The position numbers and the translations under genes were made by a program. The notes under the pieces were generated by a model, which ran no database searches, had not been told where the DNA came from, and saw nothing but the letters and a program-made list of their open reading frames with translations. DNA of 64,000 nt from Armatimonadota bacterium (lineage in GTDB: Bacteria; Armatimonadota; Fimbriimonadia; Fimbriimonadales; GBS-DC): positions 1 through 64,000 of the forward strand of contig JABWCR010000002.1 of assembly GCA_013359125.1 (NCBI GenBank). The letters run 5' to 3'. Positions 16,453 through 26,132 of the stretch are shown piece by piece (within the stretch, counting starts at the first letter, position 1; the number at the start of each line of letters is the position of its first letter).

Positions 16453-18485
16453 TTTTGAAGCTCGAGGACGCGCTTGAGACGCTCGTCTTTGCGTTCAGGC
16501 TCTACGGTCGCGAGTCTCTGTAACGTCTCGATGTGGGCTGCCAAGATCTCTCGATCTCTCTCTGGGCTGTTGCCGGGCACAACCTGCCGAATGGGGTGCG
16601 TGGTCGTTCGGTATCGCTCGAAAGTAGCCAAGGCTTTTTCAAGTCGAGCCTTGGCTTGGTCAGGGTCGGCTTTGGCCAATTCCAAATTGGCGAAGGCGTA
16701 GGCGGTTTCGACAATCTCGGGCGTGGCGAGGATTTGAGCGTAGGGAGAGTTCTCGATCTCGGCGATGCGCCGATAGTAGGTCGGGTCGCTCTTTGCGAGT
16801 TTAAGCATCGCTGGCAGGTTGCGGGGATCGTATTCGAGCGCTTTCTTCCAAGCCTCTTCGGCGGGCTTTCCCATGCGTTCATAGAGGTTGCCCAGACGGT
16901 ACCACGCTTTGGTGGAGGGTTCGATTTGGATGGCGGACTTCAGCGCTCGTTCGGCGTCTTCGTAGCGGCCTATTGCGCCGAGGGCAGTGGCGTACAGCAG
17001 AAGGCTCGAAGGCGAGGATTCGGTCGCGTTGAAACTCCCTTCGAGCGCGTTAACGGATGCGTAGGGATCGACTCGCATCCAGCGTTCGGCCTCGCGAGTC
17101 ATGCGTTCGGCGTAAGAGGCCTGCAGGAGCCAGACGGCCGAGCCTAGGAGCAACAAAGTTGGGGCCGCTATGCGCGGCAACAACGGGGCGGGCACAGGCA
17201 CAACGCCATCGATCGCAATGGATAGGCCCAGACCCAAGAGTGCGGCCAAAGTGATCAGGTTGGCGGGCGCGGCGATATCGGAATCGATAAAATTGCGCAT
17301 AAACGCAGCAAGGACGGCGCAGAAGACCGCAATACGGAGCGGTCTGAGATCGTTATCGGCTGTGGGCGAGGTCTCCGATCTGGCAACTCTCGCGAGCCAA
17401 ACAAGGGCTGCGATCAGAAGCAGCGCCAAAGCCGGAACTCCAGATTCGGTCGCGATGTCGAGGTAGCTATTGTGAGCTAGTTTGGTGAATCCGGTCTCGG
17501 CATATCGCGGGTAAACATGTTCGAACGAAGCCAGGCCGAAGCCCGTGAGGGGCGCGGCTTGCGCCATGCGGATCGCGCCCTTCCACGTAGAGAGTCGAAA
17601 AGCGCCGGAGTGAGATTCTTGAGCGATCGTTTGTCCGGTGGCTCGTTGAACGGCCTGTCCAGAAGTGAGCACAATCGGTACCGCCAGCATAACTGTAAAC
17701 GCGAAGGTGAGAACAGCGCGGCGGTTGAGGAACTTGAAGCTCCACGCCAGCAGAACCAGCAGCGCAAGGGAAGCGATCCAGAGACCTAGGCGCGATTGGG
17801 TATAGAGCAGGGACGCGAATTGCAGCGCCAAGGCGACCGCCAGGCCTCCCAACGCCACAGGATGGATGGTCTTTCGAGACCAGTGGAGGATTAGGCCGGC
17901 GGTCAGAGGAATAGTCATGCAGAGATACCCGGCCAGGAAGTCGGGGTTGAAGAAACTCCCGAACGAGCGCCAGTCCGGTTGGCCCGTCGCTTTGCGGACG
18001 ATCTGGTCGGAGACGACATAGAGCGATTCGTACGTGCCTGCGCCTACAATGGCCAAGGCGACCATGATCGCCATCCTTCCACGGCCAGAGATCATGGTTA
18101 CGGTCATCAGCGCTATGGTCGCAACGACCCAGACGGCAAATCGCAGCGAGCCGGACGCAAAGTAACTTGAAAAGAGAGACGTTGCTCCGAGCCAAAAGAG
18201 AGCGGCGGCCCACGTCAGGATGAAGCCTTTAATCGGGAGCCGGGCGACCGGCGCGCTCGCCCATGCAACTAGCCAGGCGCCCAGCGCGAGCATTGCGAGA
18301 ATCGCGAGTCCGAGAATCGGCAGATCGCCCGACCAGAGCAACGTCAAAAGGCTTGAATCCTCGCTGAACGGTCGGCTGATATTGAAGAGCTGTCCGCCTA
18401 GTTTGGGCGCGAAAAAGATCGCGACGCAAAGAAGGACAGCGGCGAGAAGGGGGCCTTGCTTAGAGATGCGATCGTTCGAAGGCAT
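16437..18485 (-). CDS. O-antigen-ligase-like membrane protein with TPR tail
   Basis: A 682-residue protein. Residues about 10-470 hold about 12 hydrophobic helices with the Wzy_C/O-antigen-ligase loop region (FGLASFEHVYPRYAETGFTKLAHNSYLDIATESG), the short HN(S/D)-containing segment typical of ligases and bacterial O-oligosaccharyltransferases. Residues about 500-650 hold tetratricopeptide-like repeats (RYEDAERALKSAIQIEPSTKAWYRLGNLYERMGKPAEEAWKKAL in part). Such proteins join glycans to lipid A or protein at the periplasmic face. The ATG at 18485 lies inside the end of the NUDIX gene (26-bp overlap); no Shine-Dalgarno site is clear. Confidence 0.82.
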   Translation of the reverse strand: MPSNDRISKQGPLLAAVLLCVAIFFAPKLGGQLFNISRPFSEDSSLLTLLWSGDLPILGLAILAMLALGAWLVAWASAPVARLPIKGFILTWAAALFWLGATSLFSSYFASGSLRFAVWVVATIALMTVTMISGRGRMAIMVALAIVGAGTYESLYVVSDQIVRKATGQPDWRSFGSFFNPDFLAGYLCMTIPLTAGLILHWSRKTIHPVALGGLAVALALQFASLLYTQSRLGLWIASLALLVLLAWSFKFLNRRAVLTFAFTVMLAVPIVLTSGQAVQRATGQTIAQESHSGAFRLSTWKGAIRMAQAAPLTGFGLASFEHVYPRYAETGFTKLAHNSYLDIATESGVPALALLLIAALVWLARVARSETSPTADNDLRPLRIAVFCAVLAAFMRNFIDSDIAAPANLITLAALLGLGLSIAIDGVVPVPAPLLPRIAAPTLLLLGSAVWLLQASYAERMTREAERWMRVDPYASVNALEGSFNATESSPSSLLLYATALGAIGRYEDAERALKSAIQIEPSTKAWYRLGNLYERMGKPAEEAWKKALEYDPRNLPAMLKLAKSDPTYYRRIAEIENSPYAQILATPEIVETAYAFANLELAKADPDQAKARLEKALATFERYRTTTHPIRQVVPGNSPERDREILAAHIETLQRLATVEPERKDERLKRVLELQNQAAD

Positions 18486-18891
18486 AGTCAAAGAAGCGTT
18501 GGAACAGGGGATTCCAGTCGCAGTAGACGGTTGGGAGGTCAGAGCGGTCGATCCACTTTCGGTCGGTCGATTCAGACGACGGAGGAAGATCGACAAGCGT
18601 CAGACAGCGAGCGAGAAACGTCGGCATCGCGACGTTGGGCAATGCGAACGCGCCGAGGCGGCGAACTATCTCAATGATCGCGCCGGTTTCTTCGTATGCC
18701 TCTCGCTTTGCGGTCTGTTCGGGCGTCTCGCCGGGTTCTATCTTGCCGCTCGGGCAGCACCAGCCCCTGTTTGGGATGTTGGCCAGCAATAGCCTGTCTT
18801 GATCGATGATCGCCGCCAAAGCGTGCGTAGGGGTTGATGAGAGCTCGAATTCGAATCGGAGCGGCTGGCCTTCCCAAGTCGCTTCGTTCAT
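18460..18891 (-). CDS. NUDIX hydrolase
   Basis: A 143-residue protein with a perfect NUDIX box spanning residues 49-71 (GKIEPGE, then REAYEETGA), which binds the divalent metals for pyrophosphate hydrolysis. SGK before the box and the beta strands around it are typical. The substrate (nucleotide sugar, dNTP or other) is not indicated. Its ATG overlaps the signal peptidase stop by 4 nt and its 3' end overlaps the following membrane protein gene, so the three form one operon. Confidence 0.9.
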   Translation of the reverse strand: MNEATWEGQPLRFEFELSSTPTHALAAIIDQDRLLLANIPNRGWCCPSGKIEPGETPEQTAKREAYEETGAIIEIVRRLGAFALPNVAMPTFLARCLTLVDLPPSSESTDRKWIDRSDLPTVYCDWNPLFQRFFDYAFERSHL

Positions 18892-19340
18892 TGTTGGGGG
18901 CGCGGCCTTGGATAGGGCGTTTTGCCGAGAATCTCTCGAAGCGGGAGAGCGCCGAAACTACGGCTGTCCTCCGAGTTGAAACGATTGTCGCCCGTAACCC
19001 AGACATGGCCTTGCGGCACCTCGAAGCCGTGCGCCATATAGTGCGGCAATGCTTCTATAGGCACGATCTCGCCTGGGAGCGCGGCAATGCGCTTCAGCAA
19101 GAGTTCGCCGTCGTGCTTGATCATCACCACGTCGTCTCTGCGCAAGGGGCCATACATCCAGTAGGCGTGGGTGATGATGAGCATCTCCTTGTTCCGATAG
19201 GTCGGCTCCATTGAGTGCCCATTGACGACGACGATCCGATAGTTGATGGAGAAGAAGACCGCCAGCGTCAGAAAGAGCAGAAACAACAGCGCAGCGCGTC
19301 GTGGAAAGGGCTTGGCGGCCATCATCGCGTCGGCTTCCAT
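18888..19340 (-). CDS. lepB: Signal peptidase I
   Basis: A 150-residue type I signal peptidase, which cleaves signal peptides outside the inner membrane. One N-terminal helix (residues 16-33) is followed by NGHSMEPT with the nucleophile S43 and LLLKRIAALPGE with the general base K83. GDNRFNSEDSR is the conserved last box. It is short, close to Gram-positive SipS size. The start is ATG 19340, which lies 7 nt after a TAGAAT box; a 7-codon longer reading would begin at the far side of the -10. First gene of the lepB-NUDIX-ligase operon. Confidence 0.93.
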   Translation of the reverse strand: MEADAMMAAKPFPRRAALLFLLFLTLAVFFSINYRIVVVNGHSMEPTYRNKEMLIITHAYWMYGPLRRDDVVMIKHDGELLLKRIAALPGEIVPIEALPHYMAHGFEVPQGHVWVTGDNRFNSEDSRSFGALPLREILGKTPYPRPRPQQ

Positions 19341-19347
19341 CAATTTT

Positions 19348-19353
19348 ATTCTA
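19348..19353 (-). promoter_or_regulatory. -10 box for lepB, leaderless
   Basis: TAGAAT on the reverse strand is followed by AAAATTG and the lepB ATG. No Shine-Dalgarno site is present. Confidence 0.55.
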
Positions 19354-19371
19354 CCTTTCATAGGCGGCTGG

Positions 19372-19377
19372 TAGACT
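19372..19377 (+). promoter_or_regulatory. -10 box for trxB-pyrF
   Basis: TAGACT lies about 28 nt before the trxB start, leaving a leader of about 20 nt that carries GGAGG (19393-19397). This is divergent from the lepB promoter, with the -10 boxes 18 bp apart. Confidence 0.45.
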
Positions 19378-19405
19378 CAGGAAAACAGCATCGGAGGTCG
19401 ACTCG

Positions 19406-20338
19406 TTGAGCGAGATACATGAGGTTCTGATCATAGGGTCTGGTCCGGCGGGCTATACAGCGGCGCTATACGCAGGGCGCGCCGGGTTGAAGCCGGTCGT
19501 ATTGGCCGGACATCAGCCGGGCGGGCAGTTGATGATAACGACAGACGTTGAAAACTATCCGGGCTATCCAGACGGGGTGATGGGACCGGCGATGATGGAC
19601 GACTTTAGAAAACAGGCCGAGCGGTTTGGAGCGATCGTATTGCAACAGCACGTCAACGAGGTCGATTTCTCTGACGCGCCGTATACAGTTAAGACCGTCT
19701 CCGGCGAGACGCATCGTTCGCGCACAGTGATCGTCGCAACCGGAGCATCGGCCAAGTGGATCGGCCTGAAGGCTGAAGAGCTGTTGGGCGGCCGCGGGGT
19801 TTCGGCGTGCGCCACTTGCGATGGGTTTTTCTTTCGGGGCAAGAACGTGATCGTGGTGGGCGGCGGCGATACCGCGATGGAGGAGGCGACCTACCTGACT
19901 CGCCATGCAGAGAAGGTCTATGTGGTGCATCGACGGGATACGCTGCGCGCTTCCAAGATCATGCAGGAGCGGGCTTTCAAGAATCCCAAGATCGAGTTTA
20001 TATGGAACACGGCGCTGAGCGACATCAAGGATGTAGAGGCGGGCAAGGTAACCGGGGTTGTTCTGAGAGATGTGAACACGGGCGCGGAGCGCGAGATGGC
20101 GATCGACGGCGTCTTTGTCGCTATCGGGCACGAGCCGAACACACAGGTCTTTGCGGACTGGCTCGATCGGGACGATTTGGGCTACATCGTCGTGCACGAT
20201 GGGACGAAGACGAAGATACCGGGCATATTCGCCTGCGGCGATGCGACCGATCGGATCTATCGACAGGCGGTAACCGCGGCGGGAACCGGCTGCATGGCGG
20301 CGATCGATGCGGAGCGGTGGCTGGAGGCCCAAGAGTGA
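19406..20338 (+). CDS. trxB: Thioredoxin reductase
   Basis: A 310-residue FAD/NADPH flavoenzyme that reduces thioredoxin. GSGPAG (residues 11-16) binds FAD, ACATCDG gives the redox pair C135/C138, VVGGGDTAMEEA binds NADPH and GIFACGD binds FAD. The start is an unusual TTG codon at 19406, but GGAGG lies 8 nt before it and the family N-terminus begins here. It overlaps the next gene as GTGA, so pyrF is translated with it. Function is well supported. Confidence 0.95.
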   Translation: MSEIHEVLIIGSGPAGYTAALYAGRAGLKPVVLAGHQPGGQLMITTDVENYPGYPDGVMGPAMMDDFRKQAERFGAIVLQQHVNEVDFSDAPYTVKTVSGETHRSRTVIVATGASAKWIGLKAEELLGGRGVSACATCDGFFFRGKNVIVVGGGDTAMEEATYLTRHAEKVYVVHRRDTLRASKIMQERAFKNPKIEFIWNTALSDIKDVEAGKVTGVVLRDVNTGAEREMAIDGVFVAIGHEPNTQVFADWLDRDDLGYIVVHDGTKTKIPGIFACGDATDRIYRQAVTAAGTGCMAAIDAERWLEAQE

Positions 20339-20973
20339 ATTTGGATTGGAGACGGGTGATTGCCGCTATCGATACAGAGAGCATAGACGAAGCAAAGGGG
20401 ATTGTCGGTCGCTATTCGGACAAAGGATGCGGCTTTAAGATCGGCGGCGGGATTGTGCTGACACACGGGTTGGAGGCGATCGCCGCGCTGGGAGCCGGGC
20501 GCGTGTTTGTGGACATGAAACTGCACGACATCCCGAACTCGGTAGCCATTGCGGCTCGGGCTATCGATCGTCGCGGCGCTTGGATGACCACGCTTCACGC
20601 TTCGGGCGGAAGCGAGATGATGAAAGCGGCCAGAGATGCGGTCGAGAAGGTGTTGCTGGTCGCTGTTACGGTCTTAACCAGCCTTGACGATGCGATGCTC
20701 TCGCGCGTCGGCGCAGGGGCTTCGGCGATGGATCAGGCGCTGCGGCTGGCGGAGTTGGCGATCGAGTGCGGGATGGACGGGATTGTAGCCTCTCCCCACG
20801 AAGCTAAGGCAATACGGCGGATAGCGCCGGACGGCTTCTTGATCGTAACGCCTGGCATTCGTCCAGCCGGAGCCGCCCGCCACGATCAGCAACGGGCGGC
20901 GACGCCGGAAGAAGCGCTCGAGGCTGGCGCGGACTACCTAGTGATAGGCCGCGCATTGGCCTCGTTCGATTAG
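20335..20973 (+). CDS. pyrF: Orotidine-5'-phosphate decarboxylase
   Basis: A 212-residue enzyme that makes UMP from OMP. FVDMKLHDIPNS carries the charged Asp-Lys-Asp network of the active site, and VTPGIRPAGAARHDQQR is the phosphate-binding loop. GTG 20335 overlaps the trxB stop. The C-terminus (GADYLVIGRAL) is typical of the family. Its 3' end overlaps a convergent gene by 4 bp. The pairing with trxB is not a classical pyrimidine operon; other pyr genes are not in the window. Confidence 0.94.
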   Translation: MNLDWRRVIAAIDTESIDEAKGIVGRYSDKGCGFKIGGGIVLTHGLEAIAALGAGRVFVDMKLHDIPNSVAIAARAIDRRGAWMTTLHASGGSEMMKAARDAVEKVLLVAVTVLTSLDDAMLSRVGAGASAMDQALRLAELAIECGMDGIVASPHEAKAIRRIAPDGFLIVTPGIRPAGAARHDQQRAATPEEALEAGADYLVIGRALASFD

Positions 20974-21815
20974 TCGATCACAAAGATCACTCGGCAAGCT
21001 TGCAGGAAGCCCGACGACTGGTCTGCCGCCATCAACAGTCTCGCATCGGTGTTGGAGAGCACGGCGCTGCCTCGGCTCTTGCCGACTGTGCCGACCGCCC
21101 TTAGGACGAGCGGGTTTGCGCCTGCCCGAGAGAGAGCCTTGGCTTCAGCCATCGAACGTGCATAGGCGGCGATCCCGTGCGCAATGACGAACTCGGGATC
21201 GACGTTCATTGTGCCCCATATCTCATCGCCGTTCGAAGCGAAGATTTTCGGGCTCATCATCGGCTGCAATCCTTGTCCGCGGCAATCGATAATGACCGAC
21301 GTGTAGCCATTGGGGACCGACTGGCGCGGCGGTTCGGGCGCTTTGACCGCTGCGGGCGAAGACGCGCTTCTGGCTCCGAGGACGATCTCGACGGCGGGCG
21401 AGCCCGCAAGGGTAACAACCCGTTCGGAGATCATGGTAACGTTGTCAAGGCGCCCATTGGTCGCGATGGTGGTCGATTTGGACGGGGACCCATAGTCGTT
21501 GACGCTCAACTGATGGGAAACCTCGACGCCTTGCACCGAGATGGTTAAGTTGGCGAGCGCCTGAGCGTAAGCCGAGTCGCGGGCCTTTGCGTAAGCGACG
21601 GCTCGATCGGCCTCGCGCATGGAGATAGGCCCATAGCCCGCGCCGGTGGTCAGTCCATCGGTCTGAACAGGCATAGCCGGCACGGCCACAAACTGGATCG
21701 GAAGCCAGAGCATCGCAGGCTGATAACCGCGAGAAACCTGGGCAATACCGACGGAAACGACAGCGATCGCGAGCAAGCTCAGCGCCCCGCGCGAGAAAAC
21801 GGCTGATGCACACAT
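20970..21815 (-). CDS. Secreted protein of unknown function (LPP20-like)
   Basis: A 281-residue protein with an N-terminal signal helix (LSLLAIAVVSVGIAQ). Residues about 70-140 (AYAKARDSAYAQALANL, then RVVTLAGSPAVEIVL) follow the pattern of LPP20/LPP-type flagellar-associated secreted proteins. The C-terminal half contains a motif I associate with uncharacterised secreted proteins: YTSVIIDCRGQGLQPMMSPK and GANPLVLRAVG. GGGGTGG lies ahead of ATG 21815. The role is unknown. It is divergent from rpoB across a 278-bp spacer. Confidence 0.65.
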   Translation of the reverse strand: MCASAVFSRGALSLLAIAVVSVGIAQVSRGYQPAMLWLPIQFVAVPAMPVQTDGLTTGAGYGPISMREADRAVAYAKARDSAYAQALANLTISVQGVEVSHQLSVNDYGSPSKSTTIATNGRLDNVTMISERVVTLAGSPAVEIVLGARSASSPAAVKAPEPPRQSVPNGYTSVIIDCRGQGLQPMMSPKIFASNGDEIWGTMNVDPEFVIAHGIAAYARSMAEAKALSRAGANPLVLRAVGTVGKSRGSAVLSNTDARLLMAADQSSGFLQACRVIFVID

Positions 21816-22035
21816 CTTGATGCCACCCCTTTATAGAGAATGGCGACCGGTCGCTGAAGGAAAGACGGATCAAACCTGGTAAAGTTACGGCCCTTCGAGC
21901 CCCGAAGAAGGAATCTTGAAGGTCGAGGTCGAATATATCGCTCATTGGACATAGGAGGAACGTGAAGAGGACGAGGACAGCGCACACGAACTAAACCGTT
22001 GTATCAGCGGCGCCGAAAAGTTTTGGCGTCCCCCC

Positions 22036-22065
22036 TTGACTTGCATGCCCTTGGCGGGGTATAGT
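22036..22065 (+). promoter_or_regulatory. rpoB-rpoC promoter
   Basis: TTGACT (22036-22041), an 18-nt spacer and TATAGT (22060-22065) form a strong sigma-70-type promoter about 28 nt ahead of rpoB. The rest of the 278-bp spacer to the divergent gene shows no other gene. The leader carries GGAGGG (22084-22089). Confidence 0.85.
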
Positions 22066-22093
22066 AATCGACTCATACCGCCCGGAGGGAACT

Positions 22094-25000
22094 ATGCGAA
22101 TTATCCGGCACAGCAAGAAGCGTGTCGAAACCATTCTCGCACCGCCGCATCTGATTGAGATTCAGCTCAACTCCTATCGTTGGTTTCTCGAAGAGGGCCT
22201 CAAAGAACTTTTCGTTAACTACTCGCCGATCTACGACATGACTCGCAACTACTCGATCGAGTTTGGCGAGTTCACCCTGGGCGAACCCAAATATTCTGTG
22301 GCCGAGTGTCGCGAGCGCGACATGACTTTCGAGGCGCCCATGCGCGCCAAGGTGCGGCTATACGCGAAGGATCGCGACGTCATGGAGACCGAGATTTATC
22401 TGGGCGAATTGCCCCTGATGACCGACGGCGGCACTTTCATCATCAACGGTCGAGAGCGCGTGATCGTCAGCCAGATTACTCGCTCGCCGGGCGTTTATTT
22501 CTCCACCGATGTCGACTTTACGATGCAGATTTTGGTTTCCTCGCGCATTATTCCGGCAGAGGGTCCGTGGTTGGAGATCGAGAGCGACCAGCACAATGTG
22601 ATTCGCGGACAGATCCATCAGTCCAAGAAGATTCCGATCACTCAGTTGATCAAGGCGTTTGCCGGATTCGACGAGGCGCGCGTGCCCGTCAAACTCCCTC
22701 TGAACCGTGCCGCGAGCCGCATTGCGGTTGAAGACATAGTCGATCCGGACACCGGCGAGCTCTTGCTCAAGGCCGGCACGACCATCGCCCCCGACTTTTT
22801 GGCAGGGCTCAGCGAGCAGCAGCGATCGATCAGGGCGCTGGTCGATCTGCCTTACGCCATGGACAATCAGGGGCGCCCGACCATCAACAACGACGTTCTG
22901 GTCGATCTGCTTGGCGAGAAAGTCACGCTGATGAGCCCTACCCGCGACGATCTGATCGGCAGGCGGGCCGTCGCCGACATTGTTGATCCGAACAAACCGG
23001 ACAAACCGATCGTCAAACGCCACCAAAAGATCGAGAAAAAGGCCGCGGACGACATTCTGAAGCTGAGTCTCGAACAGGTCGAAGTGCTTTCGTTGCCCAA
23101 GTTTGTCGAATCGACGCTGGAGGCCGACCCGACGCCCAGCACGCGAGAAGCGATCATGGACTTTTATCGTCGCGTGCGCCCGGGCGATCCGGCGGTCGAG
23201 GAGAATGCTCGAAACGTCTTTTTCTCTCTGCTCTTGGACCCTCGCCGCTACTCGTTGGCCAAAGTCGGTCGTTATCAGTTGAATCGCAAGTTGGACTTAG
23301 AGGCGCCGGCTAACACCAAATGCATAACCGTGTCCGATTTGATCGCCACCTTCCTGTACATGATCGAACTTCACGAAAGCCAGAAGCAGGCCGAGGACGA
23401 CACTCAGCAGAAGAAAGAGGACGATATCGACCATCTAGCCAACAAGCGCGTGCGCTCGGTCGGCGAGTTGCTTCAGAGCCACCTTCGTACCGGATTCGGC
23501 CGCATGGAAAAGGTCGCTCGCGAGCGAATGACCACGGCGCCCGACCCGGAGCAAGTTCTGCCGAGCGTGATTTTGAGCGTCAAGCCGATCAGCGCGGCGA
23601 TCAAATCCTTCTTTACCACCAGCCAACTTTCGACCTTTATGGACCAGACCAATCCGTTGGCAGAGCTTTCGAACAAGCGCAAGTTGTCGGCGCTGGGCCC
23701 TGGAGGATTGACCCGCCAGTCGGCCAAACTGGAAGTGCGCGACGTGCACCGCTCGCACTATGGTCGGATTTGTCCCATCGAAACGCCGGAAGGGCCAAAC
23801 ATTGGACTGATCAACCAATTGACCCTGTATGGCACGGTTGACGAGTATGGTTTCGTTCGCTCTCCTTATAGGAGGATCGTTAACGGCAAGGTTACCGACC
23901 AGATCGACTATCTTTCGGCGGCGGACGACGATCTGTTGCACGTGGCTCCGGCCGATGCGCCGGTCGATGCGGACGGCAAGTTCTCCGAAGAGTTTGTGCA
24001 AGTGCGACACGCGGGCACCTACCCCACCGTGCATCGGGACAAGGTGCAATACATGGATGTCGCGCCCGCTCAGATTTTCTCAGTATCGACCTGCATGATT
24101 CCGTTTGTCGAGAACGACGACGCTAACCGAGCGCTGATGGGCGCCAACATGCAGCGGCAAGGATTGCCTCTGATCGTTTCGGATGCGCCCCTGGTGCATA
24201 CGGGCGTAGAGCGCAAGGCCGCGCTGGATGCTCCGAGCGTGATCGTAGCGCGAGAGGCGGGCGTCGTTTCCTATGTCTCGGCGACCGAGATTCGCATGAC
24301 GAACCAAGAGGGCGGCGAGACTGTCTACGCGCTGCCGCACATGCACCAGTCGAACAAAGGCACCTGCTTTACATTCGTGCCCACCGTCGAGCTTGGTCAG
24401 CGCGTCTTGGCAGGCCAGCCGATCGCCGATGGTCCGACCACCGAGCGCGGGGAGCTGGCGCTGGGCAAGAACGTGCTGGTGGCGTTCGTGCCTTGGGGCG
24501 GATACAACTACGAGGATGCGATTCTCGTCTCCGAGCGATTGTTGCACGAAGACGTCTATACATCGATTCACTTGGAGCGCTATCAAACAGAAGCGACCGA
24601 TACGCAATTGGGGCCCGAAGAAATCACGTCGGACATCCCCAACATTGCGGAAGAGGCGCGGCGCAATCTGGACGAAGGCGGGATCATCCGCATCGGCGCC
24701 GAGGTGAATCCAGACGACATTCTGGTCGGCAAAATAGCGCCAAAGGGCCAGACGGAGAGCTCTGCCGAGCAGCGCTTGATCGTCGCGATCTTTGGAAAGA
24801 AGGCCGAAGAGATGCGCGACGTCTCGCTGCGCTTGCCGCACGGCGAGCACGGATACGTCATCCGAGTCGTGCAATTTGCGCGATTTAAGTACGAGTGCAA
24901 GCGTTGCGGCGGCATTCACTTTGCCAGCAAGAAACCCGACATAATGGAATGTCCGCGCTGTCGCGGCGATTTGGAACAGTTGCAACCCGATGAACTGACG

Positions 25001-26107
25001 GCCGGAGTCAACCATCTGGTTCGCGCGCACGTGGCTACTAGGCGGCCGCTGACCGAAGGCGATAAGATGGCCGGACGCCACGGCAACAAGGGCGTCATCT
25101 CGAAGATCATGCCCCAAGCCGACATGCCCTTTATGATGGACGGCACGCCGATCGATATTGTGTTGAATCCGTTGGGCGTGCCATCCCGCATGAACATCGG
25201 ACAGGTGTTGGAGCTGCATTTAGGGCTGGTGGCGAAGAAACTGGGCGTCCGGTTCCAGACTCAGCCGTTCCAGGGCTCGACCGAAGAAGAGATTTTAGAC
25301 GAGCTTCGCCTGATGGCGGACCGGCTCCAGCGCGACAACTTCATCCAACTGTTTTCGCAAGAGTTGGGAGCCGACGCCGAGGAGAGCGTCGACGAGCGGT
25401 TTAGAATAGCCTCTCGCTATCGGTCTACTTACAGCGACGTTTGCGATGCGGCACTCGAAATCTTGAAGAAACTGGGACCTGGCGATCTGAATCGAATTGG
25501 CGACAAAATCGTTGCCGAACGAGACAAGAAGGGCAATTGCAGCGCGGACACGGTGTTGGAGAGACTGAGAGCGATGGTCGAGCATCGCACCGGAATCGAT
25601 CCCAAGACGGGCAAAGTAACCTTGCGCGACGGGAAGACCGGCGATGAGTTCGACAATCCGATCTCGGCCGGCTATCTCTATGTTCTGAAATTAGAGCACC
25701 TGGCCGAAGAGAAGATTCACGCTCGTTCGATCGGGCCCTACTCGCTCGTGACTCAACAACCGTTGGGCGGCAAGGCTCAGTTCGGTGGTCAGCGATTTGG
25801 AGAGATGGAAGTCTGGGCGCTGGAAGCCTACGGCGCGGCGCACACGCTTCAAGAGATGCTGACGATCAAATCGGACGATGTAACCGGCCGAATCAAGACC
25901 TACGAGGCGATCATCAAGGGTCATCCGGTCATCCAGCCTTCCGTGCCCGAGTCGTTCAAGATTCTGGTGAACGAGCTTCGCGCGCTGGCGCTCAAAGTCG
26001 GCGTTGTGGACGAACGCGGTCGAGACGTCGAACTGAAGACCTTGGAAGACTTGGACGACGATGGCGATTTTCGCCCAAAGATGAGCGGACTGTTGGGGTC
26101 CAACTAG
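22094..26107 (+). CDS. rpoB: RNA polymerase beta subunit
   Basis: A full-length 1337-residue beta subunit. The fork loop/rifampicin region runs from [13 protein letters not shown] to SALGPGGL (residues about 510-540), and [15 protein letters not shown] follows. At the position of E. coli His526 it has Asn (N527), and the flanking residues read SNKRK. At residues 935-956 a four-cysteine zinc-ribbon-like insert (CKRC and CPRC) sits between [10 protein letters not shown] and the [12 protein letters not shown] active-site region, where E. coli has a different insertion. Start ATG 22094 follows GGAGGG by 4 nt. It is 25 bp ahead of rpoC and co-transcribed. Confidence 0.97.
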   Translation: MRIIRHSKKRVETILAPPHLIEIQLNSYRWFLEEGLKELFVNYSPIYDMTRNYSIEFGEFTLGEPKYSVAECRERDMTFEAPMRAKVRLYAKDRDVMETEIYLGELPLMTDGGTFIINGRERVIVSQITRSPGVYFSTDVDFTMQILVSSRIIPAEGPWLEIESDQHNVIRGQIHQSKKIPITQLIKAFAGFDEARVPVKLPLNRAASRIAVEDIVDPDTGELLLKAGTTIAPDFLAGLSEQQRSIRALVDLPYAMDNQGRPTINNDVLVDLLGEKVTLMSPTRDDLIGRRAVADIVDPNKPDKPIVKRHQKIEKKAADDILKLSLEQVEVLSLPKFVESTLEADPTPSTREAIMDFYRRVRPGDPAVEENARNVFFSLLLDPRRYSLAKVGRYQLNRKLDLEAPANTKCITVSDLIATFLYMIELHESQKQAEDDTQQKKEDDIDHLANKRVRSVGELLQSHLRTGFGRMEKVARERMTTAPDPEQVLPSVILSVKPISAAIKSFFTTSQLSTFMDQTNPLAELSNKRKLSALGPGGLTRQSAKLEVRDVHRSHYGRICPIETPEGPNIGLINQLTLYGTVDEYGFVRSPYRRIVNGKVTDQIDYLSAADDDLLHVAPADAPVDADGKFSEEFVQVRHAGTYPTVHRDKVQYMDVAPAQIFSVSTCMIPFVENDDANRALMGANMQRQGLPLIVSDAPLVHTGVERKAALDAPSVIVAREAGVVSYVSATEIRMTNQEGGETVYALPHMHQSNKGTCFTFVPTVELGQRVLAGQPIADGPTTERGELALGKNVLVAFVPWGGYNYEDAILVSERLLHEDVYTSIHLERYQTEATDTQLGPEEITSDIPNIAEEARRNLDEGGIIRIGAEVNPDDILVGKIAPKGQTESSAEQRLIVAIFGKKAEEMRDVSLRLPHGEHGYVIRVVQFARFKYECKRCGGIHFASKKPDIMECPRCRGDLEQLQPDELTAGVNHLVRAHVATRRPLTEGDKMAGRHGNKGVISKIMPQADMPFMMDGTPIDIVLNPLGVPSRMNIGQVLELHLGLVAKKLGVRFQTQPFQGSTEEEILDELRLMADRLQRDNFIQLFSQELGADAEESVDERFRIASRYRSTYSDVCDAALEILKKLGPGDLNRIGDKIVAERDKKGNCSADTVLERLRAMVEHRTGIDPKTGKVTLRDGKTGDEFDNPISAGYLYVLKLEHLAEEKIHARSIGPYSLVTQQPLGGKAQFGGQRFGEMEVWALEAYGAAHTLQEMLTIKSDDVTGRIKTYEAIIKGHPVIQPSVPESFKILVNELRALALKVGVVDERGRDVELKTLEDLDDDGDFRPKMSGLLGSN

Positions 26108-26132
26108 CCTTTATCGTTCCTGGAGGGATAGA

